Below are positions 53,090 through 63,737 of a DNA stretch of 64,000 bases, piece by piece (the first letter of the stretch is position 1; every line of letters begins with the position of its first letter). The translations under genes and the position numbers were made by a program. The DNA is taken from the NCBI RefSeq assembly GCF_001027285.1, contig NZ_CP011509.1, positions 1,310,501-1,374,500 on the forward strand, read 5' to 3'. A model generated the notes under the pieces. That model was not told where the DNA came from and ran no database searches. It saw only the letters and a list, made by a program, of their open reading frames with translations. Source of the stretch: Archangium gephyra. GTDB lineage: Bacteria > Myxococcota > Myxococcia > Myxococcales > Myxococcaceae.

Positions 53090-53353
53090 TCAGGGATGGA
53101 CTTCCCGCCGGCCCGCGGGCCGGCTCCTCCACGGGAAGGTGAAGGCGAACGCCACGCCGGCCAGTCCCACCAGGATGTAGAAGAACTGGCAGAGGTGGCT
53201 CGCTTCCCTGGGCCGCACGTCGCCTCCGAACATGGCCGCCACCAGGTTCCACTGGAAGAAGCCGATGAGCCCCCAGGTGATGGCGCCGAGGATGACCAAC
53301 ACCGCGAGCACTTTGTTGAAGGTGCTCACGCCCGACTGCGTTCTCACTTCCAT
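53090..53353 (-). CDS. DUF378 family small membrane protein
   Basis: This is an 87-residue protein. ATG 53353 is used because AAGGA lies 8 bases upstream; ATG 53383 is a weaker alternative. The family pattern is clear: FNKVLAVLVILGAITWGLIG and FQWNLVAAMFGG in the first half, FFYILVGLAGVAFAF in the second, giving two membrane segments. The function of the family is unknown. It lies downstream of the large kinase gene on the same strand with a 108-base gap. Confidence 0.85.
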   Translation of the reverse strand: MEVRTQSGVSTFNKVLAVLVILGAITWGLIGFFQWNLVAAMFGGDVRPREASHLCQFFYILVGLAGVAFAFTFPWRSRPAGRREVHP

Positions 53354-53461
53354 GGCTCGTCCTTTCCAGAATTCGTCCGCCATGGATGGAGGGGCCAGAA
53401 CGGCGATGTCTCGCCAGGGGCGGCACATTCCGGAGGCTCGGCTGCCCGGCCGCTCCCGGTC

Positions 53462-56400
53462 TCAGCCTGGCCCGGGGGGAAGCTCGACGCGGAAGGTGGA
53501 GCCCACGCCGAGCTGGCTGCTCACGCTGATGTGGCCGCCCATGCTTTCGATGATGTGCCGGGAGATCCACAGCCCCAGGCCGAAGCCGCCGTAGTGGCGC
53601 TCGGAGACGGCGCGCTCGAAGCGGCCGAAGACGCGCTCCAGGTGCTCGGGGGCGATGCCGATGCCCGCGTCGCTCACGGCCAGATGGGCGCGGCCGTCCC
53701 GGGCTTCCACGGTGAGGCCGATGGGCTTGCCCTGGCCGTACTTCACCGCGTTGGAGATGAGGTTGGTCACCACCTGCTCCAGCCGGAGCCGGTCCCAGCT
53801 GCCGGGCACCGGGGCCGGGGCCTCCAGGGTGAGGCGCGAGCCGGTGCGCGCCAGCTCCGGCTCGAAGCGCTCGGCCACCTCGCGCACCAGGACGGCGAGG
53901 TCCAACGGCTCCGGCCGCAGCACGAGCCGGCCCGCCCCCAGCTGGGACACGTCCAACAAGTCGTTCACCAGGTGCAGCTGCCGCTTCACCTGCCGGTCCG
54001 CCACCTCGAGGCCGCGGCGCAGCCGCTCCGGGGCGATGCCCTCGGGGTTGCGGGCGAGCAGTCTCAGCAGCTCCTGCACGTGCAGCTGGATGGCGGTGAT
54101 GGGCGTGCGCAGCTCGTGGCTGGCGATGGAGAGGAACTCCTCGCGCAGGCGGATGGCGTCGCGGGCCTCGCGGTAGAGGCGGGCGTTGTCGATGGCCAGG
54201 GCGGCGTGCCGCGCCAGCTCCTGCGCGAGCGCCAGGTGCTGCGCGTCATAGCTGTGCCGCGAGGAGACGAAGGACAGCGCTCCGATGGGCTGGCCGCGCA
54301 CCAGCAGGGGCACGCACAGGTAGGAGCGCGCCGCCCGCTCGCAGGGCAGCAGGAAGTCCCCCACGGGAGGGGGCGTGGGGTGACCGCGGCCCGCGCGCAG
54401 CTCCGGCTGCCCCGAGGTGATGACGCGCGAGACGGCGGACCCGCCCGGCACGAGGGGCCCCAGCTCGTGGGGCAGCTCCCGCTGCTCTCCGGCGGGGGCC
54501 GTGGCCACGCAGCTCACCGAGCCGCCACGGCCGAGCAGGTACACGTAGCAGCCGTCCGCGTAGGCGGGGACGGCCAGGTGCGCCACGCGCTCCAGCGTCA
54601 CCTCGTGCTCCAGCGAGCTGGCCAGCACGGTGCCGGCCTCGGCGAGGAAGCGCAGGGCCTCCTCGGCGCGCTTGCGCTCGGTCATGTCCGCGATGACGGT
54701 GAGGCACAGCGTCTGGCCGCTGGCCGCGTGCAGCGCGGTGGCCCACATGGTGACGTCGATGGTGGTGCCATCGCGGCGGTGACGGCGCGTCTCCTGGCCG
54801 AGGATGGACTCGCCGCGGGCGACGCGCGCGAGGTTGCCGTGCAGCTCCTCCCGCTTGTCCTCGGGCACCACGGGGGTGAAGCCGCCGAGCACCTCCTCCG
54901 CCTTCCAGCCGAAGATGCGCTCGGCGGCGGGGTTCCACAGGCGCACGGTGCCATCCAGCTCCAGCAGGGTGATGGCGGCGGGAGAGGACTGGATGATGGC
55001 CTGGAGGGTGTGGTGGGCCTCGTGCAGTGCCTCGCGGGCACTGCGCTCCTGGGCGAGGAGCCGGGCCCGCTCGAAGGCCTGGGCGGCGTAGTGGGCCAGC
55101 AGCGTGAGGAAGACGCGCTCGTCGTCGTCGAAGCGGTGCACCCCGGGGAAGCCCAGGACGAGCACGCCCAGGCCCTGCCCATCCACCTGCAGGGGCAGGC
55201 AGGCCACGGCGAGCGGGAGCACGGAGGGCACGGCCGCGTGGACCCGCTGCTCCACGTGGGGATAGCGGCGGAGGAGCTCCTCGTGGGACTCGAGCAACAC
55301 CGGCTGGCCCCGCTGGAGGGCCTCGTCCAGGGGCGTGCCGTGTCCGAGCGGCAGGGCCGCCACCGGCCCGGTCACCTCCGGCGGAAGTCCCACGCTGCGC
55401 AGCAGCCGGGCCTGGGCGCTGGAGGCGTCCACCAGCCAGAGGGCCGCCACCTGGGCGCCGACGGCCGCCACCCCCTGGTCGATGACCACCTCCGCCACGC
55501 GGGGAGCGGTGAGCACCTGGGAGAGGGCGGCGTTGAGCGTCTGCAGGCGGGCGGTGCGCGCGGCGACGCGCTCGGCGCGGGTGCGGGCCTGCTGCGCGGC
55601 CTCGTAGAGAAAGGCTCGCTCCAGCGCCTGGGCGCTCTGCCGGGCCAGGTCCAGCATGAGGCCGCGCTCGTCGGCGCCGAACGTCCTGGGCGAGTCGAAG
55701 CCGAAGACGATGGCCCCCAGGGGACGGCCGCGGGCCCGCAGCGGCAGGGCGGCCGCGGCCCGGTTCTCTCGAGGTCCCAGGACGAGGGACTCCGGGAACG
55801 AGGTGGCGAGCGCCTCGCGTGACTCCAGCCACACCGGCTCGCCGGTGCGGTACGCGGCGGCCACGGGTAGGGGCGCGCCGAGGGGGCAGCGGCCCTGGCG
55901 CGCGAGCACCTCCGGGGTGAGTCCCCGGTGGCTCACCACCTCGAGCTGCTCGGGCTCATCCGCCGGCGGGAGGACGGCGGCGGCCCGGTCCGCGCCGATG
56001 GCGGAGACCATCTCCTCGACGACGACGCGCAACACCTCGGCGGGGGTGACGGCCTCGCTGAGGGCGGCGGTGACGCGCTGCAGCCGCTCGAGCCGCGCGG
56101 CGGCCACCTCCGCCGTGTGCCGGGCCCGGCGCTCGGCCTCGTGGGCATGGGCCAGGTCCAGGGCGAGCCCCGCGCGGTCCGCCAGCTCCTGCAGCAGCAG
56201 CCGCTCGGCGCCGTCGAAGGGGGGCTCCTCCGGCTCGCGGTAGACGGTGAGCGTGCCCAGGGGACGCTGGCGCGCGCGCAGGGGCAGCAGCAGCAGGTGG
56301 GCGGACTGGGCCCGGGGCAGGACGGCCTGGTACTCGGGCGGTATCTGCCGCTGGTACTCCACCAGCTCCGCCGCCGTGCAGAGGAAGGCGCGGCCGGAGC

Positions 56401-56743
56401 GCATCACTCCCGCGTGGGGATGCGCGTCGGCGCGCCGGGGGCCGAGGACGATGCGCTCCATCAGCTCGGGGGACCACCGGCTCGTGTAGGCCGCGGAGGC
56501 CGACTCCAGCCAGAGGCCGTCCGCGGACAGCAGGCGCACATGGCAGGCGGAGCACAGCCGGGGCATCACCAGCTGGCACAGCCGCTCGAGGACGGCGGGG
56601 GGCTCCAGGCCGGCGTCGGCGAGTTGTTGGGATGCGTCGACGAGCAGGGCCAGACGCTCGGCGTCCGGCGCTCCCGCATGCGTGCGCGCCTCTCTGGCTC
56701 CTGCTCCCACCGGGGTCTCCGACAATCGCCTGAGCTGGCGCAT
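53462..56743 (-). CDS. Multi-GAF/PAS sensor histidine kinase
   Basis: The protein has 1093 residues, from ATG 56743, just before the first GAF unit; upstream in-frame sequence looks non-coding. Order: three GAF units (about 20-180, 190-360, 370-560), PAS (about 581-695, TLLELDGTVRLWNPAAERIFG), a fourth GAF (about 700-860), HisKA with IASHELRTPITAIQ (His about 875) and HATPase (NLISNAVKYGQG, SDAGIGIAPEHL, GGFGLGLWISRHI). No membrane segment or receiver is present. The FexPGVHRFDDDE-type strings are typical GAF light or redox sensor folds, but no chromophore Cys is evident. It is another orphan kinase with no regulator beside it. Confidence 0.9.
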   Translation of the reverse strand: MRQLRRLSETPVGAGAREARTHAGAPDAERLALLVDASQQLADAGLEPPAVLERLCQLVMPRLCSACHVRLLSADGLWLESASAAYTSRWSPELMERIVLGPRRADAHPHAGVMRSGRAFLCTAAELVEYQRQIPPEYQAVLPRAQSAHLLLLPLRARQRPLGTLTVYREPEEPPFDGAERLLLQELADRAGLALDLAHAHEAERRARHTAEVAAARLERLQRVTAALSEAVTPAEVLRVVVEEMVSAIGADRAAAVLPPADEPEQLEVVSHRGLTPEVLARQGRCPLGAPLPVAAAYRTGEPVWLESREALATSFPESLVLGPRENRAAAALPLRARGRPLGAIVFGFDSPRTFGADERGLMLDLARQSAQALERAFLYEAAQQARTRAERVAARTARLQTLNAALSQVLTAPRVAEVVIDQGVAAVGAQVAALWLVDASSAQARLLRSVGLPPEVTGPVAALPLGHGTPLDEALQRGQPVLLESHEELLRRYPHVEQRVHAAVPSVLPLAVACLPLQVDGQGLGVLVLGFPGVHRFDDDERVFLTLLAHYAAQAFERARLLAQERSAREALHEAHHTLQAIIQSSPAAITLLELDGTVRLWNPAAERIFGWKAEEVLGGFTPVVPEDKREELHGNLARVARGESILGQETRRHRRDGTTIDVTMWATALHAASGQTLCLTVIADMTERKRAEEALRFLAEAGTVLASSLEHEVTLERVAHLAVPAYADGCYVYLLGRGGSVSCVATAPAGEQRELPHELGPLVPGGSAVSRVITSGQPELRAGRGHPTPPPVGDFLLPCERAARSYLCVPLLVRGQPIGALSFVSSRHSYDAQHLALAQELARHAALAIDNARLYREARDAIRLREEFLSIASHELRTPITAIQLHVQELLRLLARNPEGIAPERLRRGLEVADRQVKRQLHLVNDLLDVSQLGAGRLVLRPEPLDLAVLVREVAERFEPELARTGSRLTLEAPAPVPGSWDRLRLEQVVTNLISNAVKYGQGKPIGLTVEARDGRAHLAVSDAGIGIAPEHLERVFGRFERAVSERHYGGFGLGLWISRHIIESMGGHISVSSQLGVGSTFRVELPPGPG

Positions 56744-56894
56744 GTGAGCACGAAACTCCGGACCCTGGAGAATCCATGAGGTTGGCCCACCCACAGGAGA
56801 CCCCGCAAACGATGGATTCCAGACGAATGGGGCCGCCTCGGGGACCCAGGAAGCCGTGGGGTTCTGGAGTTCGAGGGGCCCGGGGGGGCGCCGT

Positions 56895-57746
56895 TCACCC
56901 CGGCTTGCGGACGGACAGTCCGAACATGAGGGGAATCTCCGGGACGCCCTCGGGGAGCAGGAAGCGGTGGCCGGGGGCCTGGCGCATGCCCTCGAGCACC
57001 TGGCAGCCGTTGGCGTAGCAGTACTCCTCGAGCCGCTCGAGCTGGAGCCCGTGGCGCACGAGGGGATTGAGGACGTCACCGAGTCCCCACTGGAAGCCGT
57101 GGCTGGGGTGGGGATTCTTGAACTCCCGCACGCCCTCCTCGAAGCCCCAGTGCACGAGGCCCTCGCCGGACTTCGCGACATAGTCCCCCACGCCGACGGC
57201 CTCGGCGATGTGGTGGCCGCCGCCATAGGGGTAGGTGAGGCGGAGCTTCTCGTCGAACATCCAGAGGACGGGATGGAAATCGACGTAGACGAAGCGGCCG
57301 CCGGGCTTGAGGACGCGGGAGATGCCCGCGGCCCAGGGGTTCAGGTCGGACAGCCAGCCAATGACGCCGTAGGAGCAGAAGACGAAATCGAAGCGGGCCG
57401 GGGACGCGGAGGCGAGCCAGTCGTAGACGTCGGAGCGCTCGAAGGTGCCGGGGAGGCCGGAGCCGGCGGAGAGGGAGCGGGCGAAGTCGATGGCCTCGTC
57501 GCTGATGTCCACGCCGGTGACGGTGGCGCCGCGGGCGGCGAGGCTGAGGGTGTCCTGGCCGGAGTTGCACTGGAGGTGGAGGAGCGAGCGTCCGCGCAGC
57601 TCGCCGAGCAGCTCGAGCTCCTCGGGGAAGAGGGTGGAGCCGCCCTCGCGGAGGAAGCGGGCCTGGTCGCCCTTGTGGCTGTTGTGGGCGCGGGTGGCGG
57701 CGTTCCAGGAGAGGCGGTTGGCCTCGTGCAGGTCCTTCTTCAGCAT
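56895..57746 (-). CDS. Class I SAM-dependent methyltransferase
   Basis: The protein has 283 residues, from ATG 57746 with GGAGG 6 bases upstream; the longer open frame to 57899 has no start signal. Methyltransferase motif I appears as LLHLQCNSGQDTLSLA, with the acid of motif II in VTGVDISDEAI and motif IV in FDFVFCSYGVIGWL. The N-terminal NRLSWNAATRAHNSHKGDQ is seen in a group of proteobacterial methyltransferases of unknown substrate. The gene is followed by the large kinase gene on the same strand, 151 bases away. Confidence 0.87.
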   Translation of the reverse strand: MLKKDLHEANRLSWNAATRAHNSHKGDQARFLREGGSTLFPEELELLGELRGRSLLHLQCNSGQDTLSLAARGATVTGVDISDEAIDFARSLSAGSGLPGTFERSDVYDWLASASPARFDFVFCSYGVIGWLSDLNPWAAGISRVLKPGGRFVYVDFHPVLWMFDEKLRLTYPYGGGHHIAEAVGVGDYVAKSGEGLVHWGFEEGVREFKNPHPSHGFQWGLGDVLNPLVRHGLQLERLEEYCYANGCQVLEGMRQAPGHRFLLPEGVPEIPLMFGLSVRKPG

Positions 57747-57949
57747 GGGTGTCCTCCAGGGTCTCGGATTGTCCGCACGTGAGAAACGTTCGCACCTGAC
57801 AATGCCACGGCCCCCCGGGGCGGGGTGGACGTCAATGATAGACAAGCGCACGGGGGTGTCCGTCACGGAGCGGACGTTGGGTGCGTGCTCGCTGGACATT
57901 GCACTGCTCGCCCGCTCCTCGCGCGGGGCACGCCGTCACTACTGATTTG

Positions 57950-57981
57950 CCCAGCGTGGGTGCCGCGTTGCCCACGCTGGG
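57950..57981 (+). promoter_or_regulatory. 11-bp perfect hairpin masking the ribosome-binding site of the DUF4215 lipoprotein
   Basis: CCCAGCGTGGG (57950-57960) and CCCACGCTGGG (57971-57981) form a perfect 11-bp stem with a 10-nt loop. The right arm includes the GGGG that, 7-8 bases before ATG 57990, is the only ribosome-binding candidate. In RNA the site would be paired, so translation would need unfolding by temperature, a ligand or a protein. It could instead be a DNA operator. Confidence 0.6.
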
Positions 57982-57989
57982 GAATCTTC

Positions 57990-60281
57990 ATGCACGATAC
58001 GTGTCCGCCTGCTCGCTCGCCCGGCCTCTTCGGTGGTTTCGGTCTCCCGCTCCTGACGCTCGTCGGTCTCGTGTCCGGCTGTGGTGTCTACACCGTGGAG
58101 TGGGATTCGGACTCCCTGAGCGAGTCCGCGCCGCCCGTGGTGGAGACGCCGCGGACGCCTCCCGGGATTCCCACCTCCGCCGAGCCTCCGCCTGGGGTTC
58201 CCACCGGCGCGCGGGGCGGCTTCGTCATCGTGATGGGCGATGACGCCGACGACCTGTGGCACTGCGAGGGCAGCCGCTGCGGTGGCCTCTATCCCTCGCT
58301 CTTCAGCGCCGCGCTCTCGAAGTCGCGCTCGGGGGGCAAGGGCATCCTCGCCATCGGCGTCAACGGCGGGCAGGCGCTGGCCACCTTCAACAGCTGGAAC
58401 AGCCCCACCCATGGGGGCCCCAACGCGCGCGTCACCCACGCGCTCACGGCCGGGGACATCGCCCGGGTGGACTTCAACCGCTTCGCCCTCGTCTACCTGC
58501 CCTCGTCGGAGCGGCACACCCTGGGCGGCCTCACGGACTCGCAGATCTCCGCGCTCAACGCGCGCCAGCCGGACCTCGCGCGCTTCGTCAACGAGCGGGG
58601 GGGCTCGCTCATCGCGCTCACCCAGGCCGAAGTGCCCGGGGGCTGGGGCTTCCTCCCCATGCCGCTGCAGACCCACGACATCCCCTTCGATGTCGCCGAG
58701 CCCACGCCGGCCCTGAGGGAATTCTCGCCCTCGCTCACCGCCTTCGAGCTCAGCCACAAGTCCTTCCACAACGTCTTCACCGGGCCGAGCGGCTTCTCGG
58801 GCCTGCGCGTGCTCGCCTACAACGACGAGGCCTACAACCCGTACACGGGCGCGCCGGTGATGCTTGGAGGCTCCTCTGTCATCCTCACCGCCGAGGACTG
58901 CGCGGACGGGCGTGACAACGATGGAGATGACGCGGTGGACGGCCAGGACACGGACTGCCACGTGTGTGGCAACGGCACCGTCGACCCGGGCGAGGCGTGT
59001 GATGATGGCAACGTGAAGGATGGGGACGGGTGCGGTGCCACGTGCCGGCCGGAGCAGCGCTGTGGCAACGGCCGCGTGGACCCGGGCGAGGCGTGTGACG
59101 ATGGCAACCAGGCCAGTGGGGATGGCTGCGGCGCCACGTGCCAGAAGGAGAACCGCGCGCCCGAGGCCACCTGCCACGACGTCTCGGTGTGCACCGGCGC
59201 GGGCGTGTGCGTGGCCCACGTGCCCGCCGGGGTGGCCACCGCCACGGACCTGGATGGGGATGCCGTGTCGTGGGACCTGCACCCGCTGGGCCCGTATGCC
59301 CCGGGGACGCACGGCGTCCGCGTCACCGCCTCGGATGGGCAGGCGCAGGACTCGTGCTGGTCCCAGGTGACGGTGCGTGACTGCGAGGCCCCCGCGCTCG
59401 TCTGCCCCGCGGACTTCCGGGTGGAGTGCTCCGGCCAGGGCCAGGCCGTCGTCTCGCCGCCGCCCGCCACCGCCACGGACAACTGTGGCACGGCCTCGGT
59501 GACGCAGCCGGTGGCCCGTGCGCTGCCGCTGGGCTCGCACACGCTCGAGTACTCGGCGGTGGATGCGTCCGGCAACACGGCCACCTGCGCGCCCAGGGTG
59601 ACGGTGGTGGATACGCTCTCGCCCTCCCTCGTGTGCCCCGAGCGCATCGTCGCCGAGTGCACCGGCCGCAATTCCGCCTACGTGACGCCCGGCGTGGCCA
59701 CCGCCGTCGACGCCTGCACTCCCGCCCAGGTCTCCGGCCCGGGTGCGGACTGGTACCCGCTCGGCGCCAACGTCGTGCGCTACAGCGCCCGGGATGCGTC
59801 GGGCAATGAGTCCTCGTGCACCTCGACCATCCAGGTGGTGGACCAGACGCCTCCCGTGGTCACCCTGTCTCCGCCTGCGCCGCTGTGGCCCGTGGACCAG
59901 CAATACCGCACCCTTCGCCTCGAGGACTGCATCGTCGTGCACGACCAGTGCAGCGGTGGGCTCACGCAGACGGGGGCCTCGGCCTCCATCTCCTGTGTCT
60001 CCTCCGACGAGCCGAGCGGTGGCACCGAACCGGAGGTCGTCTTCGTGGACGCCACCACCGTGAAGGTCCGCGCGGACCGCGCGGCCAGCGGGAATGGCCG
60101 CGTGTACTCGCTCCACTTCGAGGTGCGTGACACGGCGGGTAATCTCACCCGCGGCATCTGCCCCGTGGGCGTGCCGCTGGAGCGCGGTGGTGCTCCCGTG
60201 GTCGACAGCGGTGAGGCCTGGCGCTCCTGCCGCGGCGCGGGCGAGGGGCTCGCCTGGAAGCCGATTCCGGTGGCCGGGTAG
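57990..60281 (+). CDS. Surface lipoprotein with DUF4215 and HYR-type repeats
   Basis: The protein has 763 residues, starting at ATG 57990. The signal peptide ends in a lipobox (VGLVSGC). Residues about 75-300 ([39 protein letters not shown]) look like an alpha/beta module of the GATase/ThuA type. Two DUF4215 units follow ([32 protein letters not shown]), then several HYR/Ig-like units ([30 protein letters not shown]). This architecture is frequent in myxobacterial extracellular proteins. No catalytic residues can be named; it is probably an adhesion or matrix protein. Confidence 0.85.
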   Translation: MHDTCPPARSPGLFGGFGLPLLTLVGLVSGCGVYTVEWDSDSLSESAPPVVETPRTPPGIPTSAEPPPGVPTGARGGFVIVMGDDADDLWHCEGSRCGGLYPSLFSAALSKSRSGGKGILAIGVNGGQALATFNSWNSPTHGGPNARVTHALTAGDIARVDFNRFALVYLPSSERHTLGGLTDSQISALNARQPDLARFVNERGGSLIALTQAEVPGGWGFLPMPLQTHDIPFDVAEPTPALREFSPSLTAFELSHKSFHNVFTGPSGFSGLRVLAYNDEAYNPYTGAPVMLGGSSVILTAEDCADGRDNDGDDAVDGQDTDCHVCGNGTVDPGEACDDGNVKDGDGCGATCRPEQRCGNGRVDPGEACDDGNQASGDGCGATCQKENRAPEATCHDVSVCTGAGVCVAHVPAGVATATDLDGDAVSWDLHPLGPYAPGTHGVRVTASDGQAQDSCWSQVTVRDCEAPALVCPADFRVECSGQGQAVVSPPPATATDNCGTASVTQPVARALPLGSHTLEYSAVDASGNTATCAPRVTVVDTLSPSLVCPERIVAECTGRNSAYVTPGVATAVDACTPAQVSGPGADWYPLGANVVRYSARDASGNESSCTSTIQVVDQTPPVVTLSPPAPLWPVDQQYRTLRLEDCIVVHDQCSGGLTQTGASASISCVSSDEPSGGTEPEVVFVDATTVKVRADRAASGNGRVYSLHFEVRDTAGNLTRGICPVGVPLERGGAPVVDSGEAWRSCRGAGEGLAWKPIPVAG

Positions 60282-60290
60282 CGCGCTCCG

Positions 60291-60316
60291 GGGGACGGGT
60301 TCCTTCACCCGTCCCC
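60291..60316. terminator. Bidirectional hairpin between convergent genes
   Basis: GGGGACGGG (60291-60299) and CCCGTCCCC (60308-60316) make a perfect 9-bp stem with an 8-nt loop. It occupies the 44-base gap between the DUF4215 lipoprotein stop (plus) and the glycine-rich protein stop (minus). There is no U-tract, as is usual in high-GC genomes. Confidence 0.7.
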
Positions 60317-60325
60317 TGGGACGCT

Positions 60326-61039
60326 TCAGCCACCGCAGCCGCCACAACCACCCCCTCCGCAACCACCGCCGCCACAAGCGCCACCACAACCACCGCCGCT
60401 ATCGCCAGACTTCCCGTCGTTCTTCTTGTTGCCGCTCCTCGGCACCAGCGTGATGAAGAGGATGAGCAGGCCGGCCACGAAGACCCAGGTCATACCGCTG
60501 TTGGAGCAGCCGGCGAGCGTGAGCACGGAGAGGAGTGCTGGGACGAGCAGAGCCACGCTCGTCACCTTCTCCTTCGAGATGACCCAATGACGCTTCAGGT
60601 TCACCCGCTGCGCGAACGGGTCGACGCCGAAGCGCTCCGCTGCCGGAGGCCAGATGTCGGCCGGCGCCTTCTGGCCGAACAGCCGCTCATAGGACTCGAG
60701 CGTCCTCGCGTACCAGTCATTGAATTTGGCCCCTTCCTTCGCGCCTCCCTGGGTGGGGTGATGGTGGAGCGGCCGCTGGAGGACCTTCTGGCACAGCTCC
60801 TCCCAGTACGAGCGCGTGTACGTGAGGTGCAGATGCCACGCCTGGTCCACCTGGTCCGACGGCGTGCACGGATGGCCCGCTTCGCAGCAGAGGAAGACGA
60901 ACCGCTTGTACTCCTCGAGGACCCGCCGCGAGTAGCCGGGCGTCCATCCGTTCTCTCTCGCCAGCCGCCGCTCGAACGTCAGCAGCTCATCGCCCGAGTC
61001 GAGGTTGAAGCCCGCCAGCTTCGTCCAGAGCTCACTCAT
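60326..61039 (-). CDS. Glycine-rich domain-containing (GRDP-like) protein with Gly/Cys-rich tail
   Basis: The protein has 237 residues, from ATG 61039. The N-terminal helical domain (YKRFVFLCCEAGHPCTPSDQ, VDQAWHLHLTYTRSYWEELC) matches the GRDP-type domain family, including the conserved DQAWHLHL string. Two hydrophobic segments lie near residues 155-200 (VALLVPALLSVLTLAGC and WVFVAGLLILFITLV). The C-terminal 25 residues are almost only Gly and Cys, which could bind metal or cross-link. The function is unknown. It converges on the DUF4215 lipoprotein gene. Confidence 0.75.
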   Translation of the reverse strand: MSELWTKLAGFNLDSGDELLTFERRLARENGWTPGYSRRVLEEYKRFVFLCCEAGHPCTPSDQVDQAWHLHLTYTRSYWEELCQKVLQRPLHHHPTQGGAKEGAKFNDWYARTLESYERLFGQKAPADIWPPAAERFGVDPFAQRVNLKRHWVISKEKVTSVALLVPALLSVLTLAGCSNSGMTWVFVAGLLILFITLVPRSGNKKNDGKSGDSGGGCGGACGGGGCGGGGCGGCGG

Positions 61040-61139
61040 CTTCACTTCCCCCTGTGAGAGGTGCCTCACGAGGAGGTGAAGAAGGGCGGTGCGCGGGTTA
61101 CAGCGGCTCCTCGGCACGGACAGCCGAGGGCCTGGCCGG

Positions 61140-61874
61140 CTACTCGTCGAGCAGCATGGGCGAGAAGCCCGCCGCGTCACACGAGGCCAGCACGTAGCGG
61201 ATGCCGGCCCGCTCTCCGGTGAAACCCGCGGGGATGCCTCCCGCGTGCAGGTGCCCGTACACGCACACCTTCGGCTTGAAGGCCTCGATGGGGCCCAGGA
61301 ACGCCGTCGTCTTCTCGTTGGCGTACAGCGGCGGGAAGTGCACCGCCACCACCCGCGTCAGCGGCTCGGCGCTCTCCTTCTCCTTCTTCTCCGCGTCCGC
61401 GATGGAGGCCGCCAGCCGCCGCGTCTCCCGCTCCACGTACCCCGCGTCCCCGGACTCGTCCCCCATCTCCCCGCCCGGCATCGGCGGAGCCTCGGGCGCC
61501 GTCCACAGCCGCGTGCCGGCAATCACCCACCGCCCGATGACCACCGAGCTGTTGTGCAGGAAGTTCTCCAGCGTCTTGTACGGCTCCAGCAGCCTGCGCA
61601 GCTTCGACGCCGAGTCTCCCCACCAGTAGTCGTGGTTGCCGCGCACCAGCACCTTGCGCCCCGGCCGCTCGTCCAGCCACTTCAAATCATCCAGCACCTC
61701 CGTGGGCCGCGTCGCCCACGAGATGTCGCCCACCACCAGCACCACGTCCTCGGGCCGCACCTTCTCGTCCCAGGCGCGCTGCAGCGGCAGTGGATGCTCC
61801 GCCCACCCGAAGCGGTGCATGTCCTTGTTGCGCGTGGACGGCAGATGGGTGTCCCCGATGGCGAAGAGACGCAT
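61140..61874 (-). CDS. Metallophosphoesterase
   Basis: The 244-residue calcineurin-like enzyme starts at ATG 61874. The five metal-binding blocks are in order: IGDTHLP, VLVVGDISW, VRGNHDYWW, AVHFPP and VYGHLHAG. This pattern fits a two-metal phosphoesterase acting on phosphodi- or monoesters; the substrate is unknown. A charged insert (AEKKEKESAEPL) follows the central strands. The gene is 100 bases upstream of the glycine-rich protein on the same strand; the divergent amidase starts 242 bases away. Confidence 0.9.
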   Translation of the reverse strand: MRLFAIGDTHLPSTRNKDMHRFGWAEHPLPLQRAWDEKVRPEDVVLVVGDISWATRPTEVLDDLKWLDERPGRKVLVRGNHDYWWGDSASKLRRLLEPYKTLENFLHNSSVVIGRWVIAGTRLWTAPEAPPMPGGEMGDESGDAGYVERETRRLAASIADAEKKEKESAEPLTRVVAVHFPPLYANEKTTAFLGPIEAFKPKVCVYGHLHAGGIPAGFTGERAGIRYVLASCDAAGFSPMLLDE

Positions 61875-62116
61875 GCCCTTCTCCTAACCCAGCCCGTCTC
61901 CCACGTCGCCCCTCCTGTCGCCCCGGGCCCTCCTGTCCCTCGGGCGTCCCCCGGCCAACCGCTCAACATACCGCGAATACTTGGGCCCTCAAGTGAATTC
62001 CTGGAAAAACGTGCTTCCCTTGTGCTCTAAGAAAGTGCATCTTATCCCGCCAGTCCCCCCAGGAGGGGGAGGTCCAGTCGCTTCGCCTCTTCGTTCCCCC
62101 CCAAGGAGTGCTGTTC

Positions 62117-63724
62117 ATGCACCCGTTCCGTAAGCCGTTGGCCACCCTGGCCGCTGCTCTTGCCCTGGCGGCCTGTGGCCCCCAGGAGCCCGCTCCCACC
62201 CAGACCCCGGCCGTCACCGAGGACTCCCGCACGCCCGCCCAGCGCGAGGCCGAGCGCACCCCGTACGAGCTGGACGCGGCCTTCGCGAAGGCTGGCAAGG
62301 ACTTCGGCGTTCCGGCCGACCTGCTCAAGGCCATCTCCTACACCGAGACCCGGTGGGAGATGCTCGAGACCCAGGTGGAGTTCGAGGGCATGCCCAAGGC
62401 GTACGGCCTGATGGCCCTGCGCGGCGAGAAGCTCTCCGAGGGCGCGCGCCTGGCCGGCGTGTCCGAGGAGGCGGTGCGCACCCAGCCCGAGGCCAACATC
62501 CGGGCCGCCGCGGCGCTGCTCTCCTCCTACGCGAACGAGCTGAAGCTGGACCGCGCGGACGTGGGCGCGTGGGCCCCGGCCGCCGCGAAGTACAGCGGCA
62601 TCGACAACGCCGAGGCGCAGGCCCAGTACATCCACCAGGGCGTGTATGACGTGATGCGCAAGGGCGCGGTGGCCCAGACGCCCGCGGGCGACCTGGCCGT
62701 GTCGCTGATGCCCACCCAGGCCCAGGCGAAGTTCCCCTCGGCCGGCGTGGTGCGCTCCATGAGCGCGGACTACACCCCCGCCATCTGGCGTCCCTCGCCC
62801 AACTACAACTCGCGTCCGGCGGGCACGGACGTCTCGATGATCGTCATCCACACCTGTGAAGGCAGCTACTCGAGCTGCTGGAGCTGGCTGACGAACACCG
62901 CCTCCGGCGTGAGCGCGCACTACGTGGTGAACGAGAGCGGCTCGGAGATCTCCCAGCTGGTGCTCGAGTCCAACCGGGGCTGGCACGTGGGCGCCAGCTA
63001 CGACTGCAGCCTCAACGGCAGCGTGATGTGCGGCCTCAACGGCTCGTCGGTGAACAACTTCTCGGTGGGCATCGAGCACGGTGGCTCGGCCAGCCAGACG
63101 TCCTTCCCGGCGGGGCAGATCGACGCCTCGGCGAAGCTCTCGTGCGACATCACCCAGGGTCAGGGGATTGTCCGTGACAGCTACCACATCGTGGCGCACG
63201 GCCGGCTGCAGCCCGCCACCCGCACGGACCCGGGTCCCAACTGGCCGTGGAGCACGTACATCAGCAAGATCCAGGGCTACTGCGGCTCCACCGGCACGGG
63301 CAGCATCATCATCGACAGCAACCAGGCCAACAACGACACCTCCAAGGGTTACGTCGAGGTGACGGGGGCCAGCTGGGTGTCCTCCACGAACGTGGCGGGC
63401 TACTACGGCTCGGGCTACTACGCGGCGTCCACGGCGGCGGTGTCCGAGCCGGTGACGTTCTACTTCTACCTGCCCGCGGCGGCCACCAAGACGATCGACG
63501 CCTGGTGGACCTCGGCGACGGACCGCTCCACGACGGCGCCCTTCATCGTCTACAACGCGGCCGGCACGAAGCTGGCCACGGTGAACGTGAACCAGCAGAT
63601 CAACGGCGGCCGGTGGAACACGCTGGGCACCTACAGCTTCTCGGCTGGCTGGAACAAGGTGCAGCTGAGCCGCTGGACCACGGCGGGCTACCAGGTCATC
63701 GCGGACGCCGTGCAGGTGCGGTAA
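62117..63724 (+). CDS. N-acetylmuramoyl-L-alanine amidase lipoprotein with possible golvesin-like C-terminal domain
   Basis: The protein has 535 residues; ATG 62117 is chosen because AGGAG ends 8 bases before it (GTG 62108 falls inside that site). The lipobox is ALAAC. Residues about 45-200 resemble a lysozyme/SLT-like module ([19 protein letters not shown]), then an amidase_2/PGRP-type domain ([46 protein letters not shown]) with zinc-ligand histidines. The C-terminal 140 residues ([37 protein letters not shown]) look like a golvesin/carbohydrate-binding beta domain. The protein should cut the amide bond between sugar and peptide in peptidoglycan. No strong promoter is evident in the 242 bases upstream. 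Confidence 0.88.
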   Translation: MHPFRKPLATLAAALALAACGPQEPAPTQTPAVTEDSRTPAQREAERTPYELDAAFAKAGKDFGVPADLLKAISYTETRWEMLETQVEFEGMPKAYGLMALRGEKLSEGARLAGVSEEAVRTQPEANIRAAAALLSSYANELKLDRADVGAWAPAAAKYSGIDNAEAQAQYIHQGVYDVMRKGAVAQTPAGDLAVSLMPTQAQAKFPSAGVVRSMSADYTPAIWRPSPNYNSRPAGTDVSMIVIHTCEGSYSSCWSWLTNTASGVSAHYVVNESGSEISQLVLESNRGWHVGASYDCSLNGSVMCGLNGSSVNNFSVGIEHGGSASQTSFPAGQIDASAKLSCDITQGQGIVRDSYHIVAHGRLQPATRTDPGPNWPWSTYISKIQGYCGSTGTGSIIIDSNQANNDTSKGYVEVTGASWVSSTNVAGYYGSGYYAASTAAVSEPVTFYFYLPAAATKTIDAWWTSATDRSTTAPFIVYNAAGTKLATVNVNQQINGGRWNTLGTYSFSAGWNKVQLSRWTTAGYQVIADAVQVR

Positions 63725-63737
63725 TAGACGTGGCGTG

